A stretch of 23,875 nt of DNA from DASUZB01 sp036377075. Lineage in GTDB: Bacteria > Actinomycetota > CALGFH01. The translations under genes were made by a program, and so were the position numbers. Location of the stretch: positions 1 through 23,875 of the forward strand of contig DASUZB010000308.1 of NCBI GenBank assembly GCA_036377075.1. Reading direction: 5' to 3'. Below, one piece after another: positions 1-6,775 of this stretch. The stretch's first letter is position 1; each line of letters opens with the position of its first letter. Below the pieces are notes generated by a model. It searched no databases and was not told the DNA's origin. It saw only the letters and a list, made by a program, of their open reading frames with translations.

Positions 1-57
1 CTGGATGACCTGGTCGTCATCGACCACCAGGATACGGGCATTGGCCATATCGGACAT
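1..57 (-). CDS. Response regulator, N-terminal fragment (runs off left edge)
   Basis: Reading leftwards from ATG at 57-55 gives MSDMANARILVVDDDQVIQ before the window ends. The hydrophobic beta strand ILVV followed by DDD is the hallmark start of a CheY-like receiver domain, with the acidic pair that binds Mg2+ next to the phospho-acceptor pocket. A second in-frame ATG lies at 48-46, so the true start is uncertain by three codons. Only 19 codons are present; the phospho-acceptor Asp and any output domain lie outside. The gene is divergent from the HNH endonuclease gene, across about 137 bp in which I see no convincing promoter. Confidence 0.7.
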   Translation of the reverse strand, partial: MSDMANARILVVDDDQVIQ

Positions 58-194
58 GGCGCCTGCACAGGATGGATGGTCGGCGACGCGGGGCTGCCGG
101 AGCATAGCACAGCCCGCTCACCAGCAGATTCCGCCGCTCGCCGCTTCCAAGGTCGTCCCCAGATCGCGGCCCACCCCTGGGAGACGGCCTCGCC

Positions 195-773
195 GTGGTG
201 CACGATCCGGGCATGAGCGCGGGCGCCGACCAACCACCGTTCCCTCGTCGAGGCTGCGACTTTCCTGGCTGCACCAATGCCCATCGAGCGCGCGGCCTGT
301 GCAGCAGCCACCTCGACCAGCTCGCCCGCGGCAAACCTCTCACTCCCCTTCTCGGCGCGCATGGTCGTAAGCACGAGAAGTGCACACTCGATTACTGCGA
401 CAGACCCCACCAGGCGAACGGGCTGTGCACGGGCCACAAGACGCAACGGCAACGTGGGCGACCGCTTCAGCCGTTGGGCTCGAAGGGCTGGTTTGCAGAC
501 CCAAAGGGATACATCTGGGTCAAGGCCCCGGACCACCCCAACGCGAAGAAGAATGGCTACGTCCAGGAGCACGTCAAGGTCATGTCCGAGGTGTTGGGGC
601 GCCCACTGAGATCAGGCGAGACCGTGCACCACAAGAACCTAATTCGTGGCGACAACCGTCCCGAGAACCTGGAGCTTTGGACCTCACACCAGCCCAAGGG
701 CGCGCGAGTCCAGGACATGGTCGAGTGGTGCAGGTGGTTCCTTGCGAAGTACGGCAAGGCGTTCCCCGAGTGA
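195..773 (+). CDS. HNH endonuclease with two N-terminal zinc-knuckle-like repeats
   Basis: 192 aa. The C-terminal half (about residues 105-165) is an HNH_3-type nuclease: an EHVKVMSEVLGRPL helix (125-138), the catalytic ETVHHKN strand/loop (142-148) and DNRPENLELW (153-162). The N-terminal half has two copies of a C-x4-C-x3-H-x5-C-x2-H pattern: C21, C26, H30, C36, H39 and C63, C68, H72, C78, H81. Each contains GLC-x2-H, so two small zinc-binding modules that probably contact DNA are likely. The GTG at 195 has GGGAG at 179-183; an in-frame ATG at 213 is an alternative. The family is typical of phages and homing or mobile elements. The gene ends 27 bp before a tRNA gene, but no integrase or other phage gene is visible. 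A host nuclease role is possible. Confidence 0.85.
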   Translation: MVHDPGMSAGADQPPFPRRGCDFPGCTNAHRARGLCSSHLDQLARGKPLTPLLGAHGRKHEKCTLDYCDRPHQANGLCTGHKTQRQRGRPLQPLGSKGWFADPKGYIWVKAPDHPNAKKNGYVQEHVKVMSEVLGRPLRSGETVHHKNLIRGDNRPENLELWTSHQPKGARVQDMVEWCRWFLAKYGKAFPE

Positions 774-787
774 GTGGGCTGGACTGA

Positions 788-793
788 TAGGAT
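788..793 (+). promoter_or_regulatory. Possible -10 element of the tRNA-Arg gene
   Basis: TAGGAT fits the actinobacterial TANNNT -10 pattern and ends 7 bp before the first base of the mature tRNA, so transcription would start almost at the tRNA 5' end. No good -35 hexamer is seen 17-18 bp upstream. The same hexamer appears in the proposed exporter promoter at 3542. Confidence 0.35.
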
Positions 794-800
794 GGCGCCG

Positions 801-872
801 GCCCCCATAGCTCAGCGGATAGAGCTCTGGCCTCCGGAGCCAGGTGCGCAGGTTCGAGTCCTGCTGGGGGCA
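801..872 (+). tRNA. tRNA-Arg (anticodon CCG)
   Basis: A full cloverleaf can be drawn. The acceptor stem GCCCCCA (801-807) pairs perfectly with TGGGGGC (865-871). The D stem is GCTC/GAGC. The anticodon stem CTGGC/GCCAG (827-831/839-843) encloses loop CTCCGGA with anticodon CCG at 834-836, reading Arg codon CGG. The T arm is GCAGG-TTCGAGT-CCTGC (848-864). The discriminator is A872. No CCA is encoded (CAC follows). I saw no second copy of its 3' end in the window, so there is no sign of an integrated element using it as an attachment site. Confidence 0.95.
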
Positions 873-1025
873 CTACACGTTCCTATCGGATTCCTACCGC
901 GCCAGCGGGCCTCCTTCGAGCGGGTCCGGTAGCAGGCGGCAGGAATCGGGGAGGTCCGATTCCTTGCGTGACCTTGGCCACGGTGGCCTGGCGGGGTCGG
1001 CCGGCGCGCAAACCGTTTCGGTGGC

Positions 1026-1208
1026 CTACTTGGGCCAGGGACTCGGCGGCGGGCTGCTCGGAATCTCGATCGAGGCACGGGTGTCAGCGTGCGACTGCCC
1101 ACCGACCCCGCCGCCCACGACCACCGCGGCGACCCCGCCGAGCACGACCACCCCGGCGACGACGGCCGCCGCCAGCCTCGCCGGGGCATGCTTCCACTTG
1201 ACGCTCAC
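1026..1208 (-). CDS. Small hypothetical membrane/secreted peptide
   Basis: 60 aa, starting at GTG 1208 with a well-placed AAGGAG nine bases upstream, which is the main support for a real gene. Residues 1-10 are basic (SVKWKH...R). Residues 11-34 form one Ala/Val/Gly-rich hydrophobic helix that could be a signal anchor. The rest is a short Pro/Ser-rich tail (IPSSPPPSPWPK). There is no recognised family. It could be a tiny exported peptide or the surviving N-terminus of a decayed membrane-anchored protein; the frame beyond the stop shows no recognisable domain. Confidence 0.45.
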   Translation of the reverse strand: MSVKWKHAPARLAAAVVAGVVVLGGVAAVVVGGGVGGQSHADTRASIEIPSSPPPSPWPK

Positions 1209-1298
1209 GAGGTACCGCTCCTTGGTCGATGGTGCCCGGCGGGCCTTCGCCGGTCCGGACCGGTTGCCCGGCGGCTTGGCGGCAGGGTGGCACCGCGG

Positions 1299-1320
1299 GC
1301 TGGCACGGCGCTGGCACGGC
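1299..1320. repeat. 11-bp tandem duplication
   Basis: GCTGGCACGGC occurs twice back to back (1299-1309 and 1310-1320), followed by a partial third copy, GCTG, at 1321-1324. It lies about 120 bp upstream of the reductase start. It may be a regulatory direct repeat or a chance slippage duplication. Confidence 0.55.
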
Positions 1321-1379
1321 GCTGAAAGGTCAGCCCTGCCGGCGTGATGGGGCCACGCCAGCGTCCGAACCGCCGCTGA

Positions 1380-1395
1380 CGAACGTCATCGTTCG
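1380..1395. promoter_or_regulatory. Inverted repeat, possible operator upstream of reductase
   Basis: CGAACG-TCAT-CGTTCG is a perfect 6-bp inverted repeat with a 4-bp spacer, centred about 52 bp before the ATG at 1440. Its size and position suit binding by a dimeric regulator such as a TetR- or MarR-type protein. No regulator gene is adjacent. Confidence 0.35.
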
Positions 1396-1439
1396 ACGCG
1401 TTGACGGCAGACACCAAAGACAAGGAATGGAGCGGAACG

Positions 1440-2039
1440 ATGGGCAAGGTCACGACCGGCGCGACGCTGTCGCTCGACGGCTTCATCGCCGACGCCAACC
1501 ACGGCGGCTTCGACTACCTGTTCAAGTGGTACGGGGCCGGCGACGTCGAGGTCGCCACGGGCGACCCGGACCTGACGGTCGAGGTCTCCGCCGCCAGCGC
1601 GGAGCACCTGCGGCGGCTGACCGAGCGCCTCGGCGCGCTGGTGGTCGGCCGGCGCCTCTACGACATGACCAACGCCTGGGGTGGCCGCCACCCGCTGGGC
1701 CTCACCACCGTGGTGGTCACCCACCAGCGGCCCGACGACCGGCCGCAGGACGACGAGAACTTCGTCTTCGTCACCACCGGCATCGAGGACGCGGTGGCCA
1801 AGGCGAGGGAGATCGCTGGTGACAAGGACGTCGGCGTCAACGGGGGCGAGATCGCCCGCCAGTGCTTCGACGTGGGGCTGCTGGACGAGGTGCACGTCGA
1901 CCTCGTGCCGGTGTTCCTCGGCTCGGGCATCCCGCTGCTCGGCAGGATCAAGGACGCGCCGGTGGAGCTCGACGGGCCCATCTCGGTCACGGAGGGGAAG
2001 GGCGTCACGCACCTGGGCTACCGGGTGGTGCGGAAGTAG
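1440..2039 (+). CDS. RibD C-terminal / dihydrofolate reductase-like family protein
   Basis: 199 aa from ATG 1440, chosen because GGAG at 1429-1432 sits 7 bp upstream; the open frame extends 13 codons further but without an RBS. The fold is recognised from TTGATLSLDGFIAD (residues 5-18), LVVGRRLYD (68-75), VVVTHQRP (91-98), VGVNGGEIARQC (131-142) and LDEVHVDLVPVFLGSGIPL (148-166). These match the NADPH-binding RibD_C/DHFR-like reductases. The family covers riboflavin-pathway reductases and many stand-alone oxidoreductases of unknown substrate; the absence of a deaminase domain or neighbouring rib genes argues against riboflavin synthesis. It is convergent with the metallopeptidase gene. Confidence 0.85.
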   Translation: MGKVTTGATLSLDGFIADANHGGFDYLFKWYGAGDVEVATGDPDLTVEVSAASAEHLRRLTERLGALVVGRRLYDMTNAWGGRHPLGLTTVVVTHQRPDDRPQDDENFVFVTTGIEDAVAKAREIAGDKDVGVNGGEIARQCFDVGLLDEVHVDLVPVFLGSGIPLLGRIKDAPVELDGPISVTEGKGVTHLGYRVVRK

Positions 2040-2058
2040 CCGTGCGGGGTCAGCTCGC

Positions 2059-2075
2059 GCCGCGTCGCACGCGGC
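2059..2075. terminator. Hairpin between convergent genes
   Basis: GCCGCGT-CGC-ACGCGGC is a perfect 7-bp stem with a 3-nt loop in the 74-bp gap between the two convergent stop codons. There is no T-run on either side, so an intrinsic terminator of the classical type is not shown, but the place and shape suit a bidirectional stop. Confidence 0.4.
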
Positions 2076-2113
2076 CTCCAGCCCGGCCCGGTGGCGCCAG
2101 GGTAGGGTCAAGG

Positions 2114-3004
2114 TCAGATCGGCCCGGAGAAGGTGTCGCAGCGCTCGAGCTCGCCGGTCTGGTAACCGACGGTGAACCAGTGCTGGCGCTGTGCCGACGA
2201 CCCGTGCGTCCACGACTCCGGGTTGACCCTGCCCTGGAACTCCTGCTGGATGCGGTCGTCACCGACCGCCGCGGCGGCGTCCAGGCCCTCGGCGACCTCC
2301 TGCGAGGTCACGCGCTTCACCAGCGGCCGGCCGCTGGGCCCTGGCGTGGTCGCCGCGTGCGCGGCCCACAGGCCGGCGTAGCAGTCCGCCTGCAGCTCCA
2401 GCCGAACCGAGCCGCTCTGGGGGCCTTGCCGGTCGTTGCCGACGCGCTCCATGGTCCCGGTGAGGTCCTGCACGTGGTGGCCGTACTCGTGGGCCAGCAC
2501 GTAGGCCTGGGCGAAGGGGCCGCCCTTCGCGCCGAACTTGCTCTGCAGCTCCTGGTAGAAGCCCTGGTCGATGTAGACGTGGCGGTCCGTCGGGCAGTAG
2601 AACGGCCCAACTTCGGAGGTCGCGGTGCCGCAGCCGGTCTGGGTCGCCTGGGTGAACAGCCGGGTGGTGGCGGGCTGGTACTGGCTTCCGCGGTGGCTGA
2701 ACTCGTCGGTCCAGAACTCCTGGACGCTGTTGACGATCGCGACGGTGCGGCAGTCCTGCTTGGTGTTGGCGTCCTGGCCGGTCTGGCACTCCTGCTGGAT
2801 CCGGGTGTTGTCGCCCTGGACCTGGTCGATGCCGGGGAACGCGCTGTTGGAGTCCCCACCGAACGGGTTGACGCCGAGCAGCAACGCGATCAGCAGGCCG
2901 ACCAGGCCGAGCCCGCCGCCGACGGCCACGCGGCCGCCGGGCAGGCGGCTGCCCCTGGTGTCCTCGACCTGGGAGGTGTCGAGCTTGCTGTCCGGGTCGA
3001 ACAT
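2114..3004 (-). CDS. YpfJ/KPN_00018-type putative neutral zinc metallopeptidase
   Basis: 296 aa. After a short charged N-terminus comes one TM helix (about 28-46), then a long extracytoplasmic domain with a zinc motif HEYGHHVQ (H172, E173, H176). Downstream, RLELQADCYAGLWA (201-214) probably supplies the third zinc ligand. PFYCPTDRHVYIDQGFYQEL (134-153) is also typical of the family. The N-terminal pattern of polar head, GG-rich helix and NPFGG (46-50) matches the family. Length is normal. Start ATG 3004; only a weak GGA-rich RBS is seen. It lies 63 bp downstream of the CsbD-like gene on the same strand and may share its transcript. The protein substrate is unknown. Confidence 0.92.
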   Translation of the reverse strand: MFDPDSKLDTSQVEDTRGSRLPGGRVAVGGGLGLVGLLIALLLGVNPFGGDSNSAFPGIDQVQGDNTRIQQECQTGQDANTKQDCRTVAIVNSVQEFWTDEFSHRGSQYQPATTRLFTQATQTGCGTATSEVGPFYCPTDRHVYIDQGFYQELQSKFGAKGGPFAQAYVLAHEYGHHVQDLTGTMERVGNDRQGPQSGSVRLELQADCYAGLWAAHAATTPGPSGRPLVKRVTSQEVAEGLDAAAAVGDDRIQQEFQGRVNPESWTHGSSAQRQHWFTVGYQTGELERCDTFSGPI

Positions 3005-3067
3005 GGCGGTCCATCCGTATCCGGCCTGGTGCGGCCACCGCCGCGACGTGGCCTGTGTCGGGCCCGA

Positions 3068-3283
3068 TCAGGCCCTTGGCCTTGGCCTGGGCCGGAAGGC
3101 GTCCTTGATCTTCTCGCCGGCCTGCTTCAGGTTCGCCTTGGTCTGGTCGGCGCGGCCCTCCGCCTCCAGCGAACGGTTGCCCGAGGCCCGGCCGGCGGCC
3201 TCCTTGGCCTGGCCCTTCAGCTCCTGCGCCTTGTTGCGGGTCTTGTTCCGAGCCCTGGCACGGCTGCGGTCGTCGAGCGCCAT
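3068..3283 (-). CDS. CsbD-like family stress protein
   Basis: 71 aa from ATG 3283, chosen because AAGGAGG lies about 6 bp upstream; an upstream in-frame start at 3340 has no such support. The protein is highly charged and helical. KTRNKAQELKGQAKEAAGRASGNRSLEAEGRADQTKANLKQAGEKIKDAF carries the CsbD core (K-x-KGQ-x-KE-x-G, then L-x-AEG), given here as motif positions 14-63, with a basic RPRPRPRA tail. CsbD-family proteins are general-stress induced in other bacteria; their molecular role is not established. The gene immediately precedes the metallopeptidase gene. Confidence 0.88.
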   Translation of the reverse strand: MALDDRSRARARNKTRNKAQELKGQAKEAAGRASGNRSLEAEGRADQTKANLKQAGEKIKDAFRPRPRPRA

Positions 3284-3598
3284 CTCGCCCTCCTTGGTCA
3301 GGACGTCCCCGTCCGGGCTTGCCTCATCGGCGCCCGACAAACCGCTTCAGCCGCTCAGCGTCGCCGCCCGCCGGAGCGGTGGCAGCAGGCAGGCGACCTT
3401 GGCCTGCCGTCACAGCAGCACCGTAGGATCTGTCCGTCCGGAGCCCTGCCAGCACCCGACGGTGCGCGGGGAGCCTTCGGATGGCGGTACGGGAGGCTGT
3501 CAGGCCGGCTGGCGAGGCTGACGGGTCCCCCACCTGGACCGTAGGATCGGATGCTGCGGCGTGCCGGGCCGGGCGTGCGGTGGCAGGGAGAGGTGCTG
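3284..3598. other. 315-bp divergent intergenic region
   Basis: This separates the minus-strand CsbD-like gene from the plus-strand exporter gene. It contains the exporter promoter candidate (3518-3547) and an 11-bp direct repeat, ACCGTAGGATC, at 3420-3430 and 3538-3548. Both repeat copies include a TAGGAT -10-like hexamer, so a second promoter around 3399-3429 is possible. I see no gene; open frames here lack RBS and family features. Confidence 0.5.
3518..3547 (+). promoter_or_regulatory. Candidate promoter of the MFS exporter gene
   Basis: CTGACG (3518-3523, close to a TTGACN -35) is followed by an 18-bp spacer and TAGGAT (3542-3547, TANNNT -10). Transcription would begin near 3554, leaving a leader of about 45 nt with an AGGGAG RBS at 3585-3590 ahead of ATG 3599. 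Confidence 0.45.
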
Positions 3599-5332
3599 AT
3601 GGATCCGAGCGACGACAACGCCGGCGTGGCCGCTGCCGACGTCCCACGGGCGGGGCGGCGCGAGTGGACCGGGCTGGCGGTGCTGGCCTTGGCCTGCCTG
3701 CTGTACGCCATGGACCTGACGGTGCTGCACCTGGCGGTGCCGTCGCTGAGCGAGCAGCTGCGGCCAAGCAGCGCCGAGCTGCTGTGGATCACCGACATCT
3801 ACGGGTTCATGGTCGCCGGGTTCCTGGTCACCATGGGCACGCTGGGCGACCGCATCGGCCGCCGCCGGCTGCTGCTGACCGGCGCCGCCGCCTTCGGGGT
3901 GCTCTCGGTGCTCGCCGCGACGTCGCGCAGCCCGGAGATGCTGATCGCCAGCCGCGCGCTGCTGGGGATCGCCGGGGCGACCCTGGCGCCGTCGACGCTG
4001 TCGCTGATCTTCAGCATGTTCGCCGATCCCAGGCAGCGGCAGACCGCCATCGGGATCTGGATCACCAGCTTCTCGGCCGGTGGCGCGATCGGCCCGGTGC
4101 TCGGCGGCGTGCTGCTCGAGAACTTCTGGTGGGGCTCGGTGTTCCTGCTGGCGGTGCCGGTGATGGCGCTGCTGCTGGTGCTCGGGCCGCGCCTGCTGCC
4201 GGAGTACCGCGACCCGGGCGCCGGCCGGCTGGACCTGGTCAGCGCGGCGGGGTCGCTGGTGGCGGTGCTGGCGGCGGTGTTCGGGTTGAAGCTGATCGCC
4301 CAGGACGGGGTGAGCTGGCTTGCGGTCCTGGCGGTCCTGGTCGGCCTCACGGTCGGTGTGCTGTTCGCGCGCCGCCAGCTGCGCCTGCCCGATCCGATGA
4401 TCGACCTTCGGCTGTTCCGCATCCGGGCGTTCAACGCGTCGCTGGCGACCAACCTGCTCGGCATCTTCATCGTGGTCGGCTACTTCCTGTTCGTCGCCCA
4501 GTACCTGCAACTGGTGCTGGGGCTGTCGCCGTTGCGGGCGGGCCTGTGGTCGCTGCCGTCGGCGGCCGGGTTCATCATCGGGTCGAACCTGGCTCCCCGG
4601 ATCCTGCGCCGGGTCCGCCCGGCGCCGGTGATCGGCGCCGGCCTGGCCATGGCCGCCGTCGGCCTGGCCGTGCTGACCCAGGTCGGTGGATCCCCCGACG
4701 CCGACCTGGCGATCCTGGCGAGCGCCTCGCTGGTCGTCTCGCTGGGGTTGGCGCCGGTGTTCACCGCCACGACCGACCTGATCGTCAGCTCGGCCCCGCT
4801 CGAACGGGCGGGGGCGGCCTCGGGGATCTCGGAGACCGGCGCCGAGCTCGGCGGCGCGCGCGGCATCGCCATCCTCGGCAGCATCGGCGTCGCCGTCTAC
4901 CGCGGCCAGCTGGCCGACACGTTGCCCGCGGCCATCCCGGCCCAGGCCGCCACGGTCGCGCGCGACACCCTTGGCGGTGCCGTGGCCGTCGCCGCGCAGC
5001 TCCCCGAGGGGGTCGGCTCGGCGCTGCTCGCCGCGGCCCGCCAGGCGTTCACCCAGGGGCTGCAGCTGACCGCCGGGCTCAGCGCCGCCGTCGCGGTCGG
5101 CATCGCCGTCCTGGCCACGGTCCTGCTCCGGGCGGTGCCGGCAAGCTCCCAAGCTGAGCCGGGCGCGCAGCCAGCCACCGCCACCCAGCCCGCCGAGGCC
5201 GTCCAGCCCGACGCGGTCGCCCAGCCCGACGAGCCCGCCCAGCCCGCCGCGTCCGTCCAGCTCATCCGGGTGGGCTCGGGCTGCATCGCGTGCCCAGGCG
5301 AGCGCACCCTCACCGACGTCCCAGGCGCCTAG
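3599..5332 (+). CDS. DHA2-type (14-TM) MFS drug exporter
   Basis: 577 aa from ATG 3599, fixed by AGGGAG/GAGAGG 5-8 bp upstream. It begins with a charged N-terminus, then LAVLALACLLYAMDLTVLHLAVPSL as TM1. WITDIYGFMVAGFLVTMG is the DHA2 TM2 signature (motif D1), LGDRIGRRRLLL is MFS motif A, and GGAIGPVLGGVLLE is the antiporter motif C. About 14 hydrophobic segments follow, as in QacA/SmvA/LfrA proteins, which expel cationic drugs and dyes using the proton gradient. Substrate is not predictable. The last ~60 residues form an unusual soluble tail with repeated AQP/VQP units (AQPATATQPAEAVQPDAVAQ) ending in CIACPGERT. No TetR gene is adjacent. The gene is convergent with the kinase gene, with only about 20 bp between them. 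Confidence 0.92.
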   Translation: MDPSDDNAGVAAADVPRAGRREWTGLAVLALACLLYAMDLTVLHLAVPSLSEQLRPSSAELLWITDIYGFMVAGFLVTMGTLGDRIGRRRLLLTGAAAFGVLSVLAATSRSPEMLIASRALLGIAGATLAPSTLSLIFSMFADPRQRQTAIGIWITSFSAGGAIGPVLGGVLLENFWWGSVFLLAVPVMALLLVLGPRLLPEYRDPGAGRLDLVSAAGSLVAVLAAVFGLKLIAQDGVSWLAVLAVLVGLTVGVLFARRQLRLPDPMIDLRLFRIRAFNASLATNLLGIFIVVGYFLFVAQYLQLVLGLSPLRAGLWSLPSAAGFIIGSNLAPRILRRVRPAPVIGAGLAMAAVGLAVLTQVGGSPDADLAILASASLVVSLGLAPVFTATTDLIVSSAPLERAGAASGISETGAELGGARGIAILGSIGVAVYRGQLADTLPAAIPAQAATVARDTLGGAVAVAAQLPEGVGSALLAAARQAFTQGLQLTAGLSAAVAVGIAVLATVLLRAVPASSQAEPGAQPATATQPAEAVQPDAVAQPDEPAQPAASVQLIRVGSGCIACPGERTLTDVPGA

Positions 5333-5353
5333 CGGCCGACCCGCCGATCCCCC

Positions 5354-6775
5354 CTACCCCTTGGGGGGGGCGCCCGTGGGCAGCAGCGCCTGGAAGCGGG
5401 TGTCGCCAGGGGTCGTGGTGACACGCAGGTCGCCGCCGTGGCGTTGCACCACGATCCGCCAGGAGATGTCGAGGCCGAGGCCGGTGCCCTTGCCGACCGG
5501 CTTGGTGGTGTAGAACGGCTCGAAGATGTGGGCGCGGACCGGGTCGGGGATGCCCGGCCCGGTATCGCCGATCTCGACCACCAACCGGTCGCCGTCGAGG
5601 CGGGTGCGCACCGTGAGGATGCCGCGGCCGTCCATGGCGTCGACGGCGTTGTCGATCAGGTTGGTCCAGACCTGGTTCAGCTCGCCCGCGTAGGCGCAGA
5701 TCTCGGGCAGGGACCGGTCGTAGTCGCGCACCACCTCGATGCCCGTGCCGAGCTTGTGGTTGAGCATCGTCAGCGTCGACTCGAGCCCGTCGTGCACGTC
5801 GAGGTATTGCAGCGGGCTGCGGTCCATCTGGGTGTACTGCTTGGCCGCGCCGATCAGCGTGGAGATGCGCCTGGCCGCCTCGCCGAGCTCGTCGAGCAGG
5901 CTCTCGGCCTCGCAGGTGACGGCCAGGACGCCGACGGCATGCGGGAGCAGCTTGGCGGGGACGCCCGCGGCGACCTGCTCGAGCCGTCCGGCGTCCACGC
6001 CGGCGGCGACGAGCAGCGGGGTGAGCTCCCAGCCGCCGGCGACGCCGTGCTCCTCCAGCCAGCTCCCCAGCTCGTCCTCACGGTCGGACGCCTGCAACGG
6101 GGTCAGGGGCGCCAGCTCGGCACGGCCGTCGACCGCCTGGCGGACGAGGTCGAGCAGCGTGGCGAGCTGGCCGGCCTCGAGCTCACCGTGGGTGAGCGCG
6201 GCCAGCTCCTTCCACAGGTCCGCCAGGCGCTCACGGAGGGCGGCCGTGGTGCGGACGGTGGCGGTCGCCGGGTTGTTCAGCTCATGGGTGAGGCCGGCGG
6301 TGACCATGCCGAGGGCGACCAGCCGCTCGCGCGTGCTCACCGCCTGCTGCGCGGCCCCTCCCTGGACGGCGAAGCCCTGCAGCATGTGCCTGGCCATCGG
6401 GAACCACTCCCGCAGCGCCCAGCCGAAGTCGGCGGCGGGCAGCTCCCAGAAGCGGCAGCCGGTCACGGCACGGAGGGTGCCGTCGTACGAGCGCGGGGGC
6501 TCGTCCAGGAAGGCAAAGAACGCGCCGGCGTAGGTGCCGCGGTAGTCGGTCCGATTCACCTCGATCTCGGTGCCGCCCGCCCGCAACGACAGCGACAGCG
6601 TGCCGTCCAGCAGCACGAACAGGAGGGCCGCGGGCTCACCCGCCGTGTACACGGCCGTGCCGGCCGGGTAGCTCCTGACCTCGCCACGCTCGACGAGCCA
6701 TGCGAGCTGTTCGTCGCTCAGCTTCTCGAACAGGAACAGCTCCCGGAGCGCGTCGGCGCCGAGCCGCTCGGTCAC
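5354..6775 (-). CDS. Histidine kinase with N-terminal cyclic-nucleotide-binding domain
   Basis: 473 aa. Residues 12-130 resemble a CRP-like cNMP-binding barrel (LFEKLSDEQL, then YPAGTAVYTAGEPAALLFVLLDGTLSL). The H-box is GLTHELNNPATA with phospho-acceptor H164. The ATP-binding domain has N-box NLIDNAVDAM (372-381), G1 DTGPGIP (404-410), FEPFYTTK (F box) and G2 GTGLGL (430-435). No TM segment is seen, so this is a cytosolic sensor. The stretch between H-box and N-box is long (about 200 residues) and helical. Start GTG 6775 overlaps the stop of the upstream gene by 4 bp (GTGA), with GGAGG 4 bp before it, so the two are translationally coupled. The obvious partner is the receiver domain on the upstream protein. 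Confidence 0.9.
   Translation of the reverse strand: MTERLGADALRELFLFEKLSDEQLAWLVERGEVRSYPAGTAVYTAGEPAALLFVLLDGTLSLSLRAGGTEIEVNRTDYRGTYAGAFFAFLDEPPRSYDGTLRAVTGCRFWELPAADFGWALREWFPMARHMLQGFAVQGGAAQQAVSTRERLVALGMVTAGLTHELNNPATATVRTTAALRERLADLWKELAALTHGELEAGQLATLLDLVRQAVDGRAELAPLTPLQASDREDELGSWLEEHGVAGGWELTPLLVAAGVDAGRLEQVAAGVPAKLLPHAVGVLAVTCEAESLLDELGEAARRISTLIGAAKQYTQMDRSPLQYLDVHDGLESTLTMLNHKLGTGIEVVRDYDRSLPEICAYAGELNQVWTNLIDNAVDAMDGRGILTVRTRLDGDRLVVEIGDTGPGIPDPVRAHIFEPFYTTKPVGKGTGLGLDISWRIVVQRHGGDLRVTTTPGDTRFQALLPTGAPPKG

Larger units (their letters stand above)
1209..1439. other. Intergenic region between small peptide gene and reductase gene
   Basis: A 231-bp divergent spacer. It carries the RBS of the small peptide gene (minus strand, just after 1208), a short tandem repeat at 1299-1324 and an inverted repeat at 1380-1395. 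I see no further gene. Confidence 0.6.

Noticed and set aside
801..872. tRNA-Arg as an attachment site of an integrated element.
   Set aside because: No repeat of its 3' end and no integrase in the window.
1301..1316. TGGCACG-N4-TGGCA resembles a sigma-54 (-24/-12) promoter.
   Set aside because: The -12 part has a mismatch, the pattern comes from the 11-bp tandem repeat, and actinobacteria generally lack sigma-54.
844..1347. Plus-strand open frame with Thr/Pro-rich stretch after the tRNA.
   Set aside because: Starts inside the tRNA, no RBS, and is the mirror of the Ala/Val-rich helix of the minus-strand small gene.
1862..3544. Long plus-strand open frame across the metallopeptidase and CsbD-like genes.
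   Set aside because: GC-rich antisense frame with no RBS or family motif; the minus-strand genes explain the region.
3500..5152. Long minus-strand open frame opposite the exporter gene.
   Set aside because: Composition is Gln/Arg/His-rich, as expected for the complement of a GC-rich membrane protein gene; no domain is seen.
5345..5370. CCCC-TT-GGGG near the exporter/kinase convergence as a terminator.
   Set aside because: The loop is too short for a stable hairpin and the bases are the last codons of the kinase gene.
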